From Eleginops maclovinus (taxonomy: Eukaryota; Chordata; Actinopteri; Perciformes; Eleginopidae), in the NCBI RefSeq assembly GCF_036324505.1, contig NC_086370.1:186001-250000 (forward strand): a stretch of DNA of 64,000 nucleotides. The letters are read 5' to 3'. Below, piece after piece: positions 1-12,617 of the stretch. The notes beneath the pieces were generated by a model that did not search any database, was not told where the DNA came from, and saw only the letters and a program-made list of their open reading frames with translations. The first letter of the stretch is position 1. Every line of letters starts with the position of its first letter. Both the position numbers and the translations under genes were made by a program.

Positions 1-2767
1 TAAATAACTCTGAATTGATTACTTATTCAAGTCACAAATATTACATATGTATTTGCATAGATATAAAAAAAACGTGTTTGCTTGTTGCTCTGTTATCATA
101 ACATAAATCCTTTTAATTTGTACGGCTATGAAACCCAAATTACTCCATCAATCAACGATCAAACTATCCAAGTGAATAAAGAAAAATAACATCAAACACA
201 AGTTATGACATTAACTTTGTTCAAAACTTGTAATAACAAATAACTGTAAAACCAACAAGTGTGAGCTGCTACGAACATGTGTGACAGATGTAGCATTTTA
301 CGAAAACCAATGGCTGCACACAGCCTTGCAGGGGGCACACATCCAACTAATGAGAGATGGTTTGATTACAGCAAACATTTGTCTGCATAAACACATAACA
401 CCTGCAAACACGAAATACATTGCTACACATATAAAGTAGTATATGTAATGAACTCAAAATAAGGGTTGTCTCAGTCCACAATTATATCGGTCAGGTTTTT
501 AGGTTAGTTTTTGATGAGGAGATGCTGCCTGTCCTTGAACACACCATGTGGATCCCCTCTCCACCATCCTAATCCACTGTTCATGTTCTGAAAATAACAA
601 ACACAAAACAAAATGCAAGCACAATCATTAAATTGCACATAGTTTAACTATTCTTCTTCTTGGTTGAATTGCATTTTATTTTATTTTATTAGGTTTTTAA
701 AAATGCTTACCAATGTGTTTTCTGACCAGATGTCTGACACCGTTTTTCCGTGGCCAGTGTGTCAATGTCTGGTTTTAGGTCCTGTGCTGTAGCAATCCGT
801 AGAACAGCGTGGAGGTTGTCGTCAGTGATGCGTGATCTGTGCTTGTTTTTGTTTAGATTCATTATTGAAAACATCTGTTCGGACAGATCGGTGCTCCCAA
901 ACATAAACAGAACACGGGCAGCATGGAGTCGAAGCTGTGGCATGAAAGCAGGGGGCAGTAGACGGTAAAAGTCCTGGATTGTAGCATCCTGGAACTTTGC
1001 TCTCAGGCCACTATCGCTTTGAAGCTCTATTAACTCCATCTGAAGGTGTTGGGGTGCAGTGCACACGTCGGTGGTGAAAGGACTGGGAAAGATGGCAAAG
1101 CCAGAGTGCTGTGCTCTGAAGTCAGAGAAGCACCGATCAAACTCATTCATCAACAGGCTCAGTTTGGTAGCCAACTGAGCACATGAGAAAGTACCGGAAC
1201 ATGAGGCTGAGATGCTCTGACAAACAGAAAAGGGGGCAAGATTGTCCTGTTTCACTTGGCACATCCATAGGTCAAGTTTACGCTGGAAAGCCGTGATCGT
1301 GTCGGACATCTGCGTGATGACTTGTTTGCGTCCCTGCAGCTTCTGATTCAGTTGGGCGACATGCTCGGTTATGTCACACAACATAGCAAAGTCACACAGC
1401 CAGTTTGGATCTGACAGTTCAGACAAGGGGTTTCCTTTACTCTGCATGGAAAGAGCAATGTCTTCCCTAAGCAAAAAAAAAATCATTTGAGGACTTTGCT
1501 CCTACTCAGCCACCTTACTTCTGTATCGTACGGCACGTCTCCGTGCTCCGAATCCATCTCCTGCAAGAACAGCTGGAACTGACGAGGATTCAGGCCACTC
1601 GCCCGAATGAAGTTCACTGTCTTCATGACCGTGGTCACTATATCATCCATCCCCAGCACCTTCCCGCACAAAGCTTCTTGATGGATAATGCAATGATACG
1701 TTATCAGAGGCGTGTGACAGTTACTTTCTTGCATTTTCTCCTTCATTAGTCCAACTTTTCCTCCACACATTGCAGGTGCACCGTCTGTAGTTAATTCCAC
1801 CAAGTTTTCCCAGGGCAATGCATTTTTACTGAAGGACTTCTCCAACGCATCAAAAATGTCCCGTTGTGGTCCCATGAATGGCAGCCACATCCAACAGCTC
1901 CTCAGTGACAGAGAGGTCCGACTTCACGCCTCTAATAAAAATAGATAGCTGCGCTGTATCCGTGTTGTCTGTGCTTTCATCAACAGCTAATGAAAAAGCT
2001 ATGTTGCTGCGTGTCTCTTCGGCCAGCTGTGTTGCCAGGTTTCCTGCTAGATCCTTAACTCGGTCCGCGATAGTGTTTCTTGATAAACTGACATTTTTAA
2101 AAGTCTGTATCTGGTCGGGACACACCTGTTCACAGACCTTCAGCATGCACTGCTTCAAAAACGCTCCCTCTGAAAAAGACTTTGAAGCGCGCGATTTCTT
2201 CAGCCACAACAAAGCTAGCTTTCACTGCCGCATTGTTGTGGGTTGTGGCTTTTGCGAACACATTCTGCTGCGATCGCAGTTTGCCTTTTAATTCTTGGGC
2301 AATTTGTTGTTTTTCTTGATGGCTAATTTTGGCATACTTAGCTCCGTGTTTGGTCTCAAAATGCCGACGTAGATTGTACTCTTTGACAACCGCCACCGGA
2401 TCATAACACAAAAGACATACCGGTTTTTCTCCTTGAAGCACAAACATGTATTCGCCTCCCATCTTTCTTGAAACACCCTTCCATCTGCATCAATTTTTCT
2501 CTACCTGGACATTTTGGGATCATTATTTGTATTTCTCAATTCCACTTGGGAAAATCGCATCGATGTGGAAACACTGCAGTCTATTGGCGGGATGCCGTCA
2601 CTTTGCGGGTAACATTATCGGCATGCATTGTGGGAAATGTCGTTTTGGGTCACTGCACGCATTTGACTTATTTATTTTTAGACAATCAGAACTTTTAAGC
2701 TCTCGTGGGCCACATAAAATGACGTGGCGGGCCACATTTGGCCCGCGGGCCTTGCATTTCACACATG
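1..2767 (-). mobile_element. GTF2IRD2-like (Charlie-type) hAT transposon, copy A, cut by the window edge
   Basis: One end of a hAT element. The right terminus (2767) carries the GC-rich GGCCCGCGGGCC block typical of this hAT group and is followed by TTTTACAG (2768-2775). In copy B the same 8 bases flank both ends of the element, so they are the target-site duplication. Comparison with copy B shows that about 123 bases of the left end lie outside the window. The transposase is on the minus strand and is described separately. The element interrupts the BED exon of a second, ZBED-like hAT. Confidence 0.88.
707..2462 (-). pseudogene. Broken GTF2IRD2-like hAT transposase, copy A
   Basis: Minus-strand remnants follow the order of a GTF2IRD2-type hAT transposase. 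A BED-like finger (VCLLCYDP...RRHFETKH) comes first (2462-2130), then the RNase H-like first half with the AVDEST motif (2212-1850), the TDGAPAM block (1890-1483), and a C-terminal hAT dimerisation region (1486-707). The frame is lost three times: within GCGCGC near 2195, near 1860, and at an A-run near 1490 next to an in-frame TGA. The first two breaks and the TGA are also in copy B, and the A-run there is one base shorter, so they predate the duplication. The human GTF2IRD2 gene is known to contain a domesticated Charlie8-type transposase; this fish copy is a dead mobile copy, not an orthologue. Confidence 0.82.
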
Positions 2768-3217
2768 TTTTACAGACTGCAGGTCTTTTTTTGTTGACCA
2801 CCTCAAAGTTTTTAAATCCAAACCAAACTACCCGTGGTATCATTGTTGCCTACTTGGCGCCTTATAGCTTGTTCCGCCTCATTGGCTGTCCAGTACTTTG
2901 ATTGGTTGGATGCTGTCCGATCAAAACAACGTGGATCTAATTTGATTGGATGTCATGCCACACACACGTCACGCACACAGATGCACACAGGTGCAAAGAG
3001 AGATAGCGCTGTCCATGTCAACGTACTTTTTAATCTTAGGGTTTGGGGAAAGTCTTTTCGAGTCAAAAGGGGCAAGTCCAAGTCCAAATGCGAGTCACTG
3101 ATGTTAAAGTCAAAGTGCAAGTCCTTTTAAATTTTGTCAAGTCAAGTCTCAAGTCATCAAATTCATGACTGGAGTCTGACTCGAGTCCAAGTCATGTGAC
3201 TCGAGTCCACAACTCTG
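2768..3217 (-). mobile_element. Right end of a ZBED-like hAT, copy A
   Basis: This is the terminal part of the larger hAT into which the GTF2IRD2-like element inserted. It holds the first half of a BED exon (about 2843-2776, minus strand, reading toward VVNKKRPAVCKTC) and a subterminal array of GACTCGAGTC / CAAGTC words, and ends in CAACTCTG at 3217. CTGTTTTG (3218-3225) follows. In copy B the identical octamer lies on both outer sides of the element (26236-26243 and 35502-35509), which fixes this boundary. Confidence 0.82.
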
Positions 3218-3225
3218 CTGTTTTG

Positions 3226-4146
3226 CAACATAACATGAATGATGTGTGTGTGTTTAATGATGTTGAATTCACACAGTTTCAAACAAAGATCAAACAGGGA
3301 GAATGAGCATCAGGGCAATCTGTCATAGGTCTATGAGGAAGAATGAGAAGCCTCATGACCTCCGAGTAGGGAGAGAAAAAACTGTCGTTTACCTATCTGT
3401 TCAAGTTCAACTACTGTTTAACTATCGTTTCAAGTCAGGTTCTGGGTTTTTCATGTGGCTTGAGTTGGTGATTTGGATGTAGAATAGAAAAATAAGTCTA
3501 GCTAGTTAGCTGACAAACCTAAACGTAGCTTTCATCGACGCCCCAGAAACTGATTGTTATTGCTCCTGTTCTTTGGAGTATAAGTTCAAGTGCTATAAGT
3601 TTAACCCTATCCATGGTCCGGTACATAAGTCAGTGTGAGGTAAGAGCTGATAGTGTGCCCTGCATCTACGCTATACTAACCTGTTCAATGTTTTACTAAC
3701 ACTGTTACACTGTTATGATACTTGAAAGCCATTTAAGAGATCCGTGAGACCGGCTTATTTGCTTGGATGTCAAGTCGAAGTATTTGAAACTGAGCATACC
3801 CGCTATCTGCTTGAACAGTAAGCAGATAGCGGGAGATACATACTTCCATTAAATGACATATATAACATAGACACATACTAATAATGAAACAATTATATTC
3901 TTCTTATAGTAAAGCAAAGATCACAGAAACGCAGTGTTCTTGTGAACTTGTGATAGCATGCTTTAAATACACAACGACAGACGGGCATGTAGCTCATTTA
4001 AAAAGACAGGCACATAATATAATAATGTATTATATAGTAATACAAGCAGATAGCCTCCTCTCATCTTTCTCATATTTGGTGTTATATGATAGTAGTGGCA
4101 TAATGACTTCAATGTGACATATAAGTAATTGTGTTTTCTTTCATAG
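3226..4146 (+). other. Non-coding flank upstream of the YqaJ pseudogene, copy A
   Basis: No convincing coding signal. It contains one perfect 14-bp stem with a 7-base loop at 3799-3833 (reported separately) and otherwise AT-rich sequence leading to a splice acceptor (ttctttcatag) at 4146. The same stretch is in copy B (35510-36430). Earlier exons of the YqaJ gene are not recognisable here and may have been displaced by the hAT insertion. Confidence 0.5.
3799..3833. repeat. Perfect hairpin, 14-bp stem and 7-base loop
   Basis: CCCGCTATCTGCTT (3799-3812) is followed by a 7-base loop and its exact reverse complement (3820-3833). Copy B has the same hairpin at 36083-36117. No CTRR end follows, so it does not look like a Helitron terminus. 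Function unknown. Confidence 0.8.
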
Positions 4147-5035
4147 ATGACTTTTGAGAACAGCTTGCCTGTGCAAATCGCTGTTGCCGAATGCAGCTGT
4201 GTTGCTGGAAGAGTCCTCTGCAATCACAATGTTGCACTACTTTTTCAAACTGCGCACTACTCAACCCTGAGACTTAAGGCAGTTCCCCCCCGTCCTTAGC
4301 TGCACAGAAACAGAGCAATGATGGCATAAACCAAGAACTATGGTAAGCACTTAAACACAAATTGATAACATTTTCTTTACTGTGATCCCATGAAACAGGT
4401 TTTCATTAATATTATTATTGTTATTGTTCTTTGTGTACTTAATAGGGTGTGAACCCAGGCAGAGTGAGTGACATGGTCATCATTTCAACAAAGCCAAAAC
4501 CCAGGCAGACACAGTTGCTGATGTGTTTTTGTTTTGTTGAGTGTATTATTCTGTCTCTGAACTTTTCCCCAACCAGTGTTGGGGGTAACGAGTTACAAAG
4601 TAACGGATTACAGTAACAACATTACTTTTTTGGCTAACAAAGTAAAGTAAGGCCTTACACTAAAAATATCGGTACTTTACTAGACTATAGGAACGCGATT
4701 TCATGCGTTACCCAAGCCGTGTTTGCCTATGTGTAAAGTTCTGATCTGTTTAAGTGGTGCGTGCATGCGTGCTGCCTTGTGTGTGCTGCTTGCCTTGGCG
4801 CGTTGCCATGGGGATGGCTAGTCGCTTCGTCCTCATATAAAAAAAAGCCACTTCCGGTCAGCGTGTCCCGTGTTGTAGTAACAGAAATGATGTCGACAAA
4901 ACCATCTCTTTTTACCGATTTCCCCTCGATGAGAAAGAGAAGAGATGGCTGAAGTTGATATGGTAAGTTTGATCTCAAATGATGAACAATAATAACAGGC
5001 TAGCGGTTACTAGCTATCCAAACGTCAGATGTTAA

Positions 5036-5165
5036 CAGTGTTGTGCATGAACTAGTTCATAAGAAATGAACAAGTTCATTTTTTCTATGAACTTTGAACT
5101 GAACTTAACATCATTTTAACTAAAGAACTTGAACTTGAACTACCGGTAGTTCAGATTTTGTGACA
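5036..5165. repeat. Solo hAT-like terminus inside the BED-only hAT
   Basis: CAGTGTTGTGCATGAACTAG followed by repeated GAAC/GTTC words resembles the end of another hAT family. No matching inverted end was found within the host element, so only one terminus can be supported. Confidence 0.35.
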
Positions 5166-5803
5166 TTCGGAATAGATTGTGATGACATGTTTACAAAATA
5201 GGCTTAGCTGGGTAGTGGATCAGAGGATTAGATAGCTAGCGCTAGCTTCCAACCCTAAATTCATAACCAGTCTAGCTATGTTTGTAAGACATTCCCGGTG
5301 TGTTGTAATGTTATTTACATGATCAAAACGTGTAAAGTTGTATGTTACGCTGAAAACAACTAAGCTAGCTAACACTTACCATACCCCAACACGGCTAAAG
5401 ACAGTCAGCATCGCCCTGTGTTTACATTAGCTAGCACTACCAACACCCTTACTTTCTCACCTCAACATCGTATGGTATACTCATTATATGAGTTTAAACC
5501 CTTCTGTACAGACATTGGGATGTCAGCGAAGTAGGCTGTCACTGTATAAAAAGTGACCGGTTCCTGTGCTGTAGCCGTTGTTGTTTACGTGACCTAAAGA
5601 TGCTAATGGACACGGAAGTGATTCCTAACGGTTCCTGACGTCACACTAGCCATGCCCATAGCGATCGATTTGAGTGACGTAGATGCTGGTGCTACGGAAA
5701 GAGGGAAACGGAGACGGAGACTGAGACGGAGATAGGGGGTTTTGGCCAGTGGCGATATTCTTATTACTTTCCATTTATAGCTCGAAAGAACAAAAATATT
5801 CGA

Positions 5804-6013
5804 GTGAAATGCACTCTATGCCCAGGGGACAGGTGTCTTTCAACTGCTGCCAACTCAATGAGCAACCTGTCCAAGCATTTGTCATCCCTGCACGGCAATA
5901 CAAAACTTGTGGCGGAAGATCCTGCTCTCCGGTCATGTGAAGGAGTCGATCAGCAGCCGACCCGCCTAAACAGGCAAAGCTTTTTTCAAGTGTTGGAGCG
6001 TAGAAGCAGGTAA
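5804..6013 (+). CDS. BED zinc-finger exon retained in the non-autonomous hAT, copy A
   Basis: The open frame reads VKCTLCPGD...NSMSNLSKHLSSLHG. It has C-x2-C followed by H-x5-H spacing, the BED finger that binds transposon ends in ZBED-type hAT transposases. It stays open to a TAA at 6013 after about 40 further residues. The catalytic part of the transposase is absent from this element. Copy B keeps the frame (38089-38298) with only small changes. Expression is not shown by anything here; a frame of this size could survive by chance in young copies. Confidence 0.6.
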   Translation: MKCTLCPGDRCLSTAANSMSNLSKHLSSLHGNTKLVAEDPALRSCEGVDQQPTRLNRQSFFQVLERRSR

Positions 6014-6798
6014 CACAGAAAGACATTAACAGGCTGGTTGCATTGTAGAAGACATGCTTCCCCTGTCGACTATTGAATCGCCCAGGTTTTAAAAAATACT
6101 AGATAAAGTAAAGTAATAAGTAGTGAAGTTACTTTTCAAATGCAGTAACTAGCAAAGTAATCTCGTTACAATTTACAGAAGTACTAGTAATAAGTACTAA
6201 TTACTTTTTTTGAGTAAGTACCCCAACACTGTCCCCAACTCATAATTATAAAACAACTTTTTATTTCAAAGGAGTAAGCGCTACAAAGCAGTGCGGGGGG
6301 ACTTGCCCGGACCCAGATGTCCTGAAAGTTGCTGAGGGTTACATCAACTTCACGGCAGACATTGCTCCACTGATCACCACAATGGCAATAATTGACGATG
6401 TTCCCCTTGTTGATTCTGCCTTTGGAGCAGTCCAGGAAGGTAGCCCCATATCTTACCAGCATCCAGTGCCAATTAGTCAGGTAGTAGTCTGTCACCTAGA
6501 TGCCCCCCCTCCACCACCTCTGCCACTAGATGGCTATAGGCTGGATCCCTCCACTTGTCATTTTGTGTGCAATTATGAACGGCATCTCCAGTTAATGTCA
6601 CTTGCCATTACCTTGGATATGGTAAGGAAGATAGAGATGGCCACAAGGGACCAGAGCAACAGTGTGGAGTGGCACCAAGTCAGGAAGCCGAAGCTCACTT
6701 CCTCTTGTTTCAGGGAGGTGTGCCATGTGAAAGGGCACAGTTCTGCTGACAACCTAGCAGAAATAATTAGGAAAGGTGGGGTTCAGACAGCTTTAATG

Positions 6799-9234
6799 CA
6801 TACCTGCAAACTAGTCACCTTTCGGCGAAATTCGCCGTTTTCAACTCAAAATATGTCATTGACGTGAATCGTGTAGATCCGAAGATTTTTTTTGGGGGGG
6901 GGGGGGGGCGACCGACGACTGACCGACCAACCATAGACTGTATAACCGACTGTATAATGAGCAAGAAACAAGTTTGCTATCTTCACAATAAATAAAATCT
7001 TTGTTCAAATGACTCGTTCCACGACCACTGACCAATCATAAGCAAGATAAACCACAGCGCGCGATTTTTTACCCATCGGTCCCTCTTGGAGTGGAGTGCT
7101 CAGTCGTCAGCGAGTGGTTCTTCTGGACAATTTTCGGGATACGTTACAGATACAAGTTTTGAGGTAAATCTAGTAGCAGCTAATCTGGCAAAAACATTGT
7201 ATGCTGTATCATTTTAACGTTGCTGAAGTAAAATTATTTGAGCCGAATAAAGTGTATTAACATGCTTAAGCTTATCAGCTTGTTAGGTTGCTAGCTAACC
7301 TCAGTGAATTGTGTTAAAGTTAGCCTAGCTAGACCAGTTCTACGTCACCTCGTTCAATGCGAAAAGAATGCGTTTGTGAAGGCTGATCTCCACAGCATCC
7401 GTCCTGTTACTGTTATTACTGGGGGCTATGTCATTGTGGTCAGATATGAGAGGGATGAAAACGAACACGTAATGAACAGATACACATCCGTGTGGTTTAG
7501 TGAGTAGCTAGTAGTGGTGCAACAGATGATCCGTGATCGTTCGGATCAATTATTTCGGTTTTGCATTCATCAACTTTTTAGTAGCTACGAAAAGTTTGGA
7601 GTTACGAACAAAATCTACAAACGCTGGCGACCGTGTGTAGAGTTTGTTTACAGTAAGCACATATAACGCTTCACTGTTGGAAATGACATCATTCATATTG
7701 CGCTGTGTTATGTACACAAGACGCAGATGCTTTTGAAACACGCGATCTAAAAACGAAAACATGTTTTATATGTTGTAACAATTGTTGGCAATTGGCAGGT
7801 TTAAGATCCAGATTAGGTTCATGGTTGTGAATTATCTATGTAAATCGACTCTATAGATTACACGTTCATTCTACATGTTGAGTGATGATAGCGTAATACA
7901 AATATAGGCTATACATACAATGACAAAACTGCCGTGGGCTATATGTTATCCGTATCCTTTGTTCAAATTAATGTTCAATAGCTCTATGCCAATGGGAACA
8001 GAACGTGCGCATTACATATGGACCAATGCGACACGTTCATTACGGCCGTGGACCGATAAACACTCAGTAACGTACGCACACCAACCGGCATTTGCGTGTT
8101 TAACACCGTGTTTAACACTGGCGTTACCGCCGCTTAGCTTAAATAATGAAGAACTGCTTTTAATGACGACTTGGCCGAGATCTTAACGTGCTGTTCATGC
8201 GTTTCCCATGAATAGCCTACTACTATAACTCGGAGCGGAGCAGGATATAATGCGCATGCGCGGCGTTGCTAGGCAACGTGTACAAAGAGAGTACAGGTCG
8301 TTTTGGTCAGAGCTATGAAGAGAATATATTTGAGGAAGCTCATACATATGATGGGTCACCTGCTGCCACCAGATGCTGACACAGACCAAGAAATTCTGCG
8401 TTTCAATGTTGACCAGGCGCTTCCCAGTTTTCAGCATGGAGAGGATGTTGTCAAGTGGTGGGCCGTCGTCTTCAATACAGGGAAGTACCCTGCACTGTGT
8501 CAGGCAGTCAAGGCTGCCCTCTCAATTTTCCATGGTGCCCTGGTTGAGTCTTCCTTCAGTGTCATGGGGACCATCATTGATCAACGTCAGTGAAGATCTC
8601 CACCCTCAGTGCTGTGCAGACTGTTAAATACACTTTGCAGACCAGGAACCAGACTGGGGTGGAAATGTTCAGAAGGGATGATTTGAAGTTTGGGGAGGTA
8701 GATAGGAGGTTGTGTTCTAACATTAGTGCAGCCGGAACTAGGGACAAAGCCCAACGACAGGAAAATCAGCTTGTAATCAGAGAAAGGAGGGTTGAGTTTG
8801 GCTGCCAGCCATCTACCCGTGCTGCTAGTAATAGGGCAGAGGTGGTGGAGAATGATAGTGTGGCCCGAAAGAGGCACATTGCCAAGCAGTGAAAACGGGC
8901 CCTTGAAAGGCTTGTCCAGGCCAAAAGGATGAAAAAATGTAAATAATATTATGTTGATATGTTGCCAAATTTGGCCAATGGGATTTACTGTTTACCTGTC
9001 CTGAATGATTTTCACATTCAAAATGATTTTAACTGACCAGTTTATGGGTCAATAAATGTGCCATTGTTACCATAAGAAAAGGTTGTCTTTTCCCTTTATT
9101 TTCTTATGGGAGTACACCAGAATGCTTAATTTACATGTTACAATAGCAACATTTGGCTGGGGGGGGATGCCCCCAGACCCCCTACAACAGTTTAGTTTGT
9201 CACCTTTTTCAGCCCTTCTGAGTTTGCAGGTATG
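6799..9234 (+). mobile_element. 2436-bp hAT-like element with a 6-bp target duplication, private to copy A
   Basis: Perfect 14-bp terminal inverted repeats CATACCTGCAAACT are at both ends. TTAATG is duplicated at 6793-6798 and 9235-9240, and copy B has the single unoccupied TTAATG at 39078-39083, so boundaries and insertion are proven by comparison. A run of about 16 G follows near 6892-6908. The only recognisable coding part is the C-terminal hAT-like region at 8303-8890. Six-base duplications are unusual for hAT; from memory Repbase/Dfam separate such elements as a hAT6 group, which I cannot check. Confidence 0.85.
8303..8940 (+). pseudogene. C-terminal fragment of a hAT-like transposase
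   Basis: Frame 8303-8593 reads KWWAVVFNTGKYPALCQAVK and then ALVESSFSVMGTIIDQR, which resembles the dimerisation/insertion end of hAT transposases (E-S-S-F-S near the usual E-R-x-F-S position). A frameshift at about 8590 moves the reading into the frame containing MKISTLSAVQTVKYTLQT, which ends at 8892. No N-terminal DNA-binding or first catalytic block was found in 6950-8300, so the copy looks internally decayed. The element inserted recently relative to the A/B duplication yet its gene is already broken, so it was probably moved in trans. Confidence 0.6.
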
Positions 9235-9843
9235 TTAATGAAAAGGGGGCTGGCATTGGAGCCTGTGGCCATCCAAGAGTACAGTAAGATGAATAGCGTG
9301 AAATACTGGCCATGTGGTTTTGTAATACATCCAGATGTTCCTTGTGTTCGATCCAACTGAGAGCCCACCATTTGGATTGATCGAAATCAAATGCCCTAAC
9401 TGTAAAAGCTATGTGGACTGTAAATACCTGAAAATGCAGAGTGGCACATTAAAATTAAAGCCCAGCCAGAGCTAATACTGGCAAGTCCAGGGGCAGTTGT
9501 TACTCACCGGGATGGAATGGTGCGACTGCATTGTTTTTGCTGAGGAGGACATTATAGTACAGCGTATATGTAGGGATGCTGAGGTGGCAAGGGTTATCAG
9601 GGAGAGAGGGGATTATTTCTTTTGTCACTTTTACCTGGGTAGATTCAATGCTTAATGAATGTATGTGTGTGAGTATGTGTGTATTGTTCATCTGCAATAT
9701 TTCCTCATTAAATTATAAATTATCTTATGTTATATTTAGTGTATTTTCATTTATGTTTTAAGTTAGTAAAACCCAAAATGTAGTGTAAACACCACATTGA
9801 CACACTGACTGTTTTTTAAAAGTCAAGGCACCTCTTTAATTTA

Positions 9844-10098
9844 CTATGGAGTTGCCAAGGTCTTTACTAGCAGGCCGTTCTGGTAATTTACCAGGAAGCA
9901 GGCCACACTAAACAGCTCCTCAATGTTCCCATATACAGACAGTGGTATGTCCTTGTCAAAAAGTTTTGTAATAAAGTAATAGATAGTAAAGATAATAACA
10001 GGCCTGATAGCTTTCAGGTGCCATGCCGATTTCCAGCGTACCGATGTGTCAGTGATCTGACACTTCCATAGATCTGAGAGGCACAGCTTTCACTCTAA
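9844..10098 (-). CDS. Unrecognised coding-like stretch, copy A
   Basis: A minus-strand frame without an obvious start codon runs about 84 residues to a TAG at 9844. It reads KLCLSDLWKCQITDTSVRW, then IRPVIIFTIYYFITKLFD, then VYGNIEELFSVACFLVNYQN and a terminal LLVKTLATP. It looks like a terminal exon: an AG acceptor-like site lies just upstream (about 10103). It lies just downstream of, and antisense to, the YqaJ pseudogene. In copy B one base is missing in the middle (gctttcagg versus gcttcagg) and the frame is split. I do not recognise the family. Confidence 0.4.
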
Positions 10099-10389
10099 AC
10101 CACACCAGTAGGCCTACTTAAGCCAATCAGGGTAGGGGCTGGTCTTGGGTTTTGGCCAGTCACATTGATAGCTACAGATTAAACAGTCCCTCCACGTGCG
10201 AATGTGTTTTGTGTTTCCCACACTGGCATCGCGAAACGTACGTAGCCTAAGTCATGGACTGCAACTTTATGAAGGCAGGGGAAGACACCAAACTTGTCCA
10301 TAAAGTCATAAAAAATAAATGGTGCTGGTCTTGGATAGAGGAGGTGGGTAGAGACTAAAAGCCCTTTGGAAGTTGGTGTCAAAAACTTC

Positions 10390-12617
<2,228 letters not shown>

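Larger units (their letters stand above)
4574..6231. mobile_element. BED-only non-autonomous hAT, copy A
   Basis: The ends are CAGTGTTGGGGGTAAC on the left and the inverted CCCCAACACTG on the right, with GTAACG/TTACTTT-rich subterminal sequence. The 8-bp target duplication TCCCCAAC is present on both sides (4566-4573 and 6232-6239), as expected for hAT. Inside there is only one recognisable coding exon, a BED zinc finger; no RNase H-like or dimerisation region is present. It lies in an intron of the YqaJ pseudogene. Confidence 0.88.
4147..9655 (+). pseudogene. Broken SWIM/YqaJ-type exonuclease gene, copy A
   Basis: Spliced remnants of the YqaJ (lambda-exonuclease-like) gene that recurs in fish genomes. 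Exon 4147-4342 reads AVAECSCVAG and LCNHNVALLFQTAHYS, the end of a SWIM-type zinc-binding segment (CxC...CxH). An exon from about 4445 reads GVNPGRVSDMV. The long exon from about 6272 carries VDSAFGAVQEGSP, EPVAIQEYS, FVIHPD, IEIKCPN and QVQGQLLLTGMEWCD; the E-x-K in IEIKCPN is the usual nuclease core. It ends at a TAA at 9655 after FYLGRFNA. Lesions are an extra base in a C-run near 4290, a TGA near 4318, a deletion between HPDVP and LVFDPTE near 9343, and a TAA near 9474. A BED-only hAT sits in an intron and a 2436-bp element (6799-9234) sits inside the long exon. Most breaks are shared with copy B, so the gene died before the duplication. Confidence 0.75.

Noticed and set aside
1878..2291. 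137-residue plus-strand frame (also 34184-34597)
   Set aside because: Antisense to the GTF2IRD2-like transposase; it exists in both copies simply because they are duplicates.
3060..3217. CRISPR-like array from repeated CAAGTC/GACTCGAGTC words
   Set aside because: Irregular spacing and no spacers; these are subterminal repeats of a ZBED-like hAT, also seen at 26244-26430 and 35340-35501.
3799..3833. Helitron 3' end
   Set aside because: The hairpin is not followed by CTRR and no TC-start or Rep/helicase gene is present.
7304..8186. Short frames in the middle of the 2436-bp hAT-like element
   Set aside because: No motif, splice structure or family resemblance; left as decayed interior.
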